Assembly (NCBI GenBank): GCA_024362935.1
Contig: JANCRA010000003.1
Span: forward strand, 46,475,844-46,539,843
Source of the DNA: Setophaga petechia
Lineage: Eukaryota; Chordata; Aves; Passeriformes; Parulidae
Reading direction: 5' to 3'
DNA length: 64,000 nt
Notes under the pieces: generated by a model
What the model saw: the letters and a program-made list of their open reading frames with translations, nothing else
What the model was told of the DNA's origin: nothing
Databases searched by the model: none
Position numbers and translations under genes: made by a program
Shown: one piece after another, positions 63,801 through 64,000 of the stretch
Position numbering within the stretch: the first letter of the stretch is position 1
How the letters are laid out: every line of letters starts with the position of its first letter

Positions 63801-64000
63801 CAATAATTTTTTAATGGTTCAGTGTTTTCAACCTGTTTGCATTATGCCTGATAGAACTGGATAGGCAGTGAAAGGTGCCAAGGACCAATCAAACCTCAAA
63901 ATGCTTTCTTCCCAATTAAAACCTTTGGAAGCAAATTAGCCTCATGTGTGTAGCTAGCAGGAAGATAAAAAATTTCAGTGCACAATCACATCTGATTTCC
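60831..64000. other. Non-coding DNA, no gene seen
   Basis: The longest frame is 153 codons (60936-61397, plus). It is unrecognisable and has unrelated frames on the other strand over the same bases. There is an A run at 61621-61632. No transposon, tandem array or regulatory cluster was recognised. Confidence 0.62.

Overview
The window looks like nuclear DNA of a bird, most likely a songbird. It carries several fragments of CR1, the dominant avian LINE, in both orientations. It also holds a degraded copy of an avian endogenous-retrovirus LTR family that I recognise from passerine genomes. The rest is AT-leaning, CpG-poor and rich in stop codons, with short microsatellites, as expected of intergenic or deep intronic vertebrate DNA. 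I found no exon, tRNA, rRNA, CRISPR array or bacterial-type gene that I can support. Outside the LTR, the longest open frames (166, 153 and 149 codons) resemble no family I know and are in the range expected by chance for 64 kb.

Layout. Positions 1-5100 are unique non-coding DNA. Positions 5101-7048 hold a 5'-truncated LTR on the minus strand. Its middle has expanded into a minisatellite of about 20 units with a 48-bp period (5499-6446), and part of this has a 96-bp higher-order period. Because 48 is a multiple of 3, long open frames exist in all six frames there, including 392 and 461 codons. These are best read as repeat artefacts. Positions 7049-19070 are non-coding. Within them, 11.4-12.4 kb is odd: a 57-bp segment occurs twice, 925 bp apart, with one mismatch, and several perfect hairpins and palindromes lie between or beside the copies. 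An isolated cluster of eight CpGs in 48 bp lies at 13101-13148.

CR1 pieces lie at 19071-19170 (-), 31611-31860 (+), 36107-36240 (-), 40906-41128 (-) and possibly 60684-60830. A second, more tentative LTR lies on the minus strand at 41412-41765. It has a CCAAT box about 50 bp upstream of a TATA-like box, followed by degenerate tandem units of about 47 bp. The remainder to 64000 is non-coding with scattered short tandem duplications and dinucleotide repeats, one of them a GC/AC tract prone to Z-DNA at 49537.

No genes work together here. The main interest is structural: LTRs whose transcribed parts become minisatellites, a local dispersed duplication beside hairpins, and a few unusually symmetric transcription-factor-like sites. 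Family names come from recognising the sequence pattern; no search was run.
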